In this document: piece by piece, positions 61,888 through 64,000 of the stretch
How positions within the stretch are numbered: position 1 is the stretch's first letter
How the letters are laid out: every line of letters begins with the position of its first letter
Source: Pseudomonas oryzagri
GTDB taxonomy: Bacteria > Pseudomonadota > Gammaproteobacteria > Pseudomonadales > Pseudomonadaceae
Direction: 5' to 3'
Assembly: GCF_020831405.1 (NCBI RefSeq)
Contig: NZ_JAJHPU010000018.1
Location: forward strand, 1-64,000
Length of the DNA: 64,000 bases
The notes under the pieces: generated by a model
What the model was told of the DNA's origin: nothing
The model's input: the letters and a program-made list of their open reading frames with translations, nothing else
Database searches by the model: none
Made by a program: the position numbers and the translations under genes

Positions 61888-63096
61888 TCAGTTCCGGTGG
61901 TAGCGTTCGGCGATGAAGGCGACCAGCTGGCGGGCGATCTTGCCCTTGCTGGTCTGCGGGAAACTATTTTGCTGGAGCTGGCGGTCGATGATGGTGATCG
62001 CGTTCTCCTCGCTGTTGAAGCCGATGCTCGGGTTGGCCACGTCGTTGGCGACGATCAGGTCGAGGTTCTTGTCCCTGAGCTTGCGCGCCGCGTAGTCGAG
62101 CAGGTTCTCGGTCTCGGCGGCGAAGCCGACGCTGAACGGACGGTCGGCGCGCTGGGCGAGGGTGGCGAGGATGTCCGGGTTGCGCACCATGCGCAGGGTC
62201 AGGCCGTCGTCGCTGCCCGGGTCCTTCTTCATCTTCTGGCTGGCGATCACTTCGGGACGGTAGTCGGCCACCGCGGCGGCGGCGATCAGGATTTCGCAGG
62301 GCATCGCCGCCTCGCAGGCGGCCAGCATGTCGCGGGCGCTGACCACGTTGACGCGCTCGACCCGCTGCGGGGTGACCAGGTGCACCGGGCCGCTGACCAG
62401 GGTCACCTGGGCGCCGGCCTCGGCGGCCGCCTCGGCGAGGGCGAAGCCCATCTTGCCCGAGCTGTGGTTGGTGATGTAGCGCACCGGGTCGATGGCTTCC
62501 TGGGTGGGGCCGGCGGTGATCAGCACCCGGCAGCCGGTGAGCAGGCCGCGCGCGAAGCAGTCGGCGGCCCGCTGCGCCAGTTCGTCGGCCTCCAGCATGC
62601 GCCCGGGCCCGACGTCGCCGCAGGCCTGGCTGCCGGCGGCGGGGCCGAACAGGCGCATGCCGCGCTGCACCAGCAGCTCGGCGTTGGCCTGGGTGGCGGC
62701 ATCGCGCCACATCGCCTGGTTCATCGCCGGCGCCAGCGCCACCGGCGCGTCGGTGGCCAGCACCAGGGTGGTCAGTAGGTCGTCGGCGATGCCCTGGGCC
62801 AGGCGCGCCATCAGGTCGGCGGTGGCCGGGGCGATCAGCACCAGGTCGGCCCACTTGGCCAGCTCGATGTGACCCATGGCCGCCTCGGCGGCCGGGTCGA
62901 GCAGGTCGTTGAACACCGGGTGGCCGGACAGCGCCTGCAGGGTCAGCGGGGTGATGAATTCGCGGGCGGCGCGGGTCATCACCACGCGCACCTCGGCGCC
63001 CTGGTCGCGCAGCCGGCGGATCAGCTCGGCGCTCTTGTAGGCGGCGATGCCGCCGCCGACTCCCAGGACGATGCGTTTACGCTGCAACCGCTGCAT
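61888..63096 (-). CDS. coaBC: bifunctional phosphopantothenoylcysteine synthetase/decarboxylase
   Basis: A 402-residue coenzyme A enzyme. The N-terminal CoaC flavoprotein has GVGGGIAAYKSAEL at the start, the catalytic His in MGHIELAKWADL, PAMNQAMW, and the catalytic Cys in GSQACGDVGPGRM. The C-terminal CoaB domain starts at VLITAGPTQEAIDPVRYITN and has KMKKDPGSDDGLTL. First gene of the coaBC-dut-algC-argB run. Divergent from radC. Confidence 0.96.
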   Translation of the reverse strand: MQRLQRKRIVLGVGGGIAAYKSAELIRRLRDQGAEVRVVMTRAAREFITPLTLQALSGHPVFNDLLDPAAEAAMGHIELAKWADLVLIAPATADLMARLAQGIADDLLTTLVLATDAPVALAPAMNQAMWRDAATQANAELLVQRGMRLFGPAAGSQACGDVGPGRMLEADELAQRAADCFARGLLTGCRVLITAGPTQEAIDPVRYITNHSSGKMGFALAEAAAEAGAQVTLVSGPVHLVTPQRVERVNVVSARDMLAACEAAMPCEILIAAAAVADYRPEVIASQKMKKDPGSDDGLTLRMVRNPDILATLAQRADRPFSVGFAAETENLLDYAARKLRDKNLDLIVANDVANPSIGFNSEENAITIIDRQLQQNSFPQTSKGKIARQLVAFIAERYHRN

Positions 63097-63276
63097 GAGC
63101 CTGCCTTTTATTCTCTGATCGGGGTGGATTGCGCGGCGCCGCGAACGGGGTCACAACGGTCGGCGCCGGATGGAAAATCGGGCGGGCTAAGATAGCACAG
63201 CGCCAGTCGCGCCGGCAGCGCAGCCGGGCGGGCGCCGGCGGCCATGGAGGCCGCCGACCGCACACGGAGGTGGGGA

Positions 63277-63951
63277 ATGAGCATTCGGGACTGGCCGGCC
63301 GCCGAGCGGCCGCGGGAAAAACTACTGGCCCAGGGCGCGGCGGCGCTGAGCGACGCCGAGCTGCTGGCGATCTTCCTGCGCACCGGGGTGGCCGGACGCA
63401 GCGCGGTGGACCTGGCGCGCCACCTGCTCGACGCGTTCGGCGGCCTGCGCCCGCTGCTGGAGGCCGACCTCGCCAGCTTCGCCGCCCATCTGGGCCTGGG
63501 CCCGGCCAAGTACGCCCAGCTGCAGGCAGTGCTGGAGATGGGCCGCCGCCACCTGGCCGCGCGCCTGCAGCGCGACTCGGCGCTGGAGAGCCCGCAGGCG
63601 GTGCGCGACTACCTCAAGGCGCGCCTGCGCCACGAGCCGCACGAGGTGTTCGCCTGCCTGTTCCTCGACACCCGCCACCGCGTGCTGGCCTTCGAGGTGC
63701 TGTTCCAGGGCTCGATCGACGGCGCCAGCGTGTACCCGCGCCAGGTGGTCAAGCGCGCCCTGGCGCACAACGCCGCGGCGCTGATCCTCACCCACAACCA
63801 TCCCTCCGGCGTGGCCGAGCCCAGCCAGGCCGACCGCCAGCTGACCGCGAAGCTCAAGGAGGCGCTGGCGCTGGTCGAGGTACGCGTGCTCGACCACTTC
63901 GTGATCGGCGACGGCGAGCCGGTGTCGCTCGCCGAATACGGCTGGATCTGA
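63277..63951 (+). CDS. radC: RadC/YeeS-family JAB domain protein
   Basis: A 224-residue protein of the RadC family. A helix-hairpin-helix-like N-terminal part (to about residue 100) precedes a JAB/MPN metal-binding domain with [16 protein letters not shown] (HxH...D ligands). Despite the name, a role in DNA repair is doubtful. The ATG at 63277 was chosen for the GGAGG before it. The last 49 bases of the window hold no gene. Confidence 0.93.
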   Translation: MSIRDWPAAERPREKLLAQGAAALSDAELLAIFLRTGVAGRSAVDLARHLLDAFGGLRPLLEADLASFAAHLGLGPAKYAQLQAVLEMGRRHLAARLQRDSALESPQAVRDYLKARLRHEPHEVFACLFLDTRHRVLAFEVLFQGSIDGASVYPRQVVKRALAHNAAALILTHNHPSGVAEPSQADRQLTAKLKEALALVEVRVLDHFVIGDGEPVSLAEYGWI

Positions 63952-64000
63952 GAGAATGCGCGGCCTGCAGCCGGGTCGCGCCGGCGGTCGGTAGCGCGGC

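Overview
The window is a stretch of conserved chromosome from a high-GC gammaproteobacterium, almost certainly a Pseudomonas. Evidence: the 5S rRNA tail is of the pseudomonad type; Crc (259 aa), SpuA-I, AguA/B/R, the caa3 oxidase cluster, AlgC and the exbB-exbD-tonB/oxyR/recG order are characteristic; Ser108 of AlgC and Cys199/Cys208 of OxyR fall exactly at their textbook positions. The order exbBD-tonB-oxyR-recG recalls the P. putida/P. stutzeri side of the genus more than P. aeruginosa, from memory. I do not assign a species. I see no insertion sequence, prophage, CRISPR array, integron or tRNA, and no gene with obviously foreign base use.

Layout. 1-1138: end of a 5S rRNA with its terminator, a REP-like palindrome and a hexose-6-phosphate mutarotase. 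1571-2973: beta-carbonic anhydrase and a conserved hypothetical. 3275-11629: caa3-type cytochrome c oxidase and its assembly genes (coxB, coxA, cox11, coxC, SURF1, a SCO-like protein, ctaA, ctaB, sco), preceded by a perfect CRP/Vfr-type site and a sigma-S-like -10. 11725-25431: a polyamine island, with the spuABCDEFGH uptake/catabolism run on the minus strand, spuI divergent, then aguR-aguB-aguA. 25492-38527: a yciA-type thioesterase, then the phosphate regulon core pstSCAB-phoU, an M23 peptidase, a CBS-domain membrane protein and phoR-phoB. 38556-44140: ubiA, ubiC, an HU-family protein, a small unknown protein, recG and oxyR. 44228-49663: tonB-exbD-exbB, an epimerase, an AraC regulator with a LysE exporter, and a lipoprotein. 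49729-63951: ridA, spoT, rpoZ, gmk, yicC, rph, a DUF4870 protein, crc, pyrE, a DUF4124 protein, argB, algC, dut, coaBC and radC.

How it works together. Agmatine is converted by AguA and AguB to putrescine. Imported polyamines (SpuD/E binding proteins, SpuFGH transporter) are gamma-glutamylated by SpuI/SpuB, hydrolysed by SpuA or transaminated by SpuC. The phosphate block holds both the high-affinity transporter and its PhoR/PhoB regulator, with Pho boxes upstream of pstS, pstC and phoB. spoT-rpoZ-gmk-yicC links ppGpp and GMP metabolism.

No large undescribed system is evident. The least explained signals are small: a 26-codon ORF joining spuG and spuH by start/stop overlaps on both sides; two similar dyads 62 bp apart in front of aguB; the CRP-like site in front of the oxidase cluster; A-rich Hfq/Crc-type motifs in the spuE and HU leaders; an extended -10 just 12 bp before a TTG start of ubiC; a terminator core repeated almost exactly at two distant sites; and REP-like palindromes.
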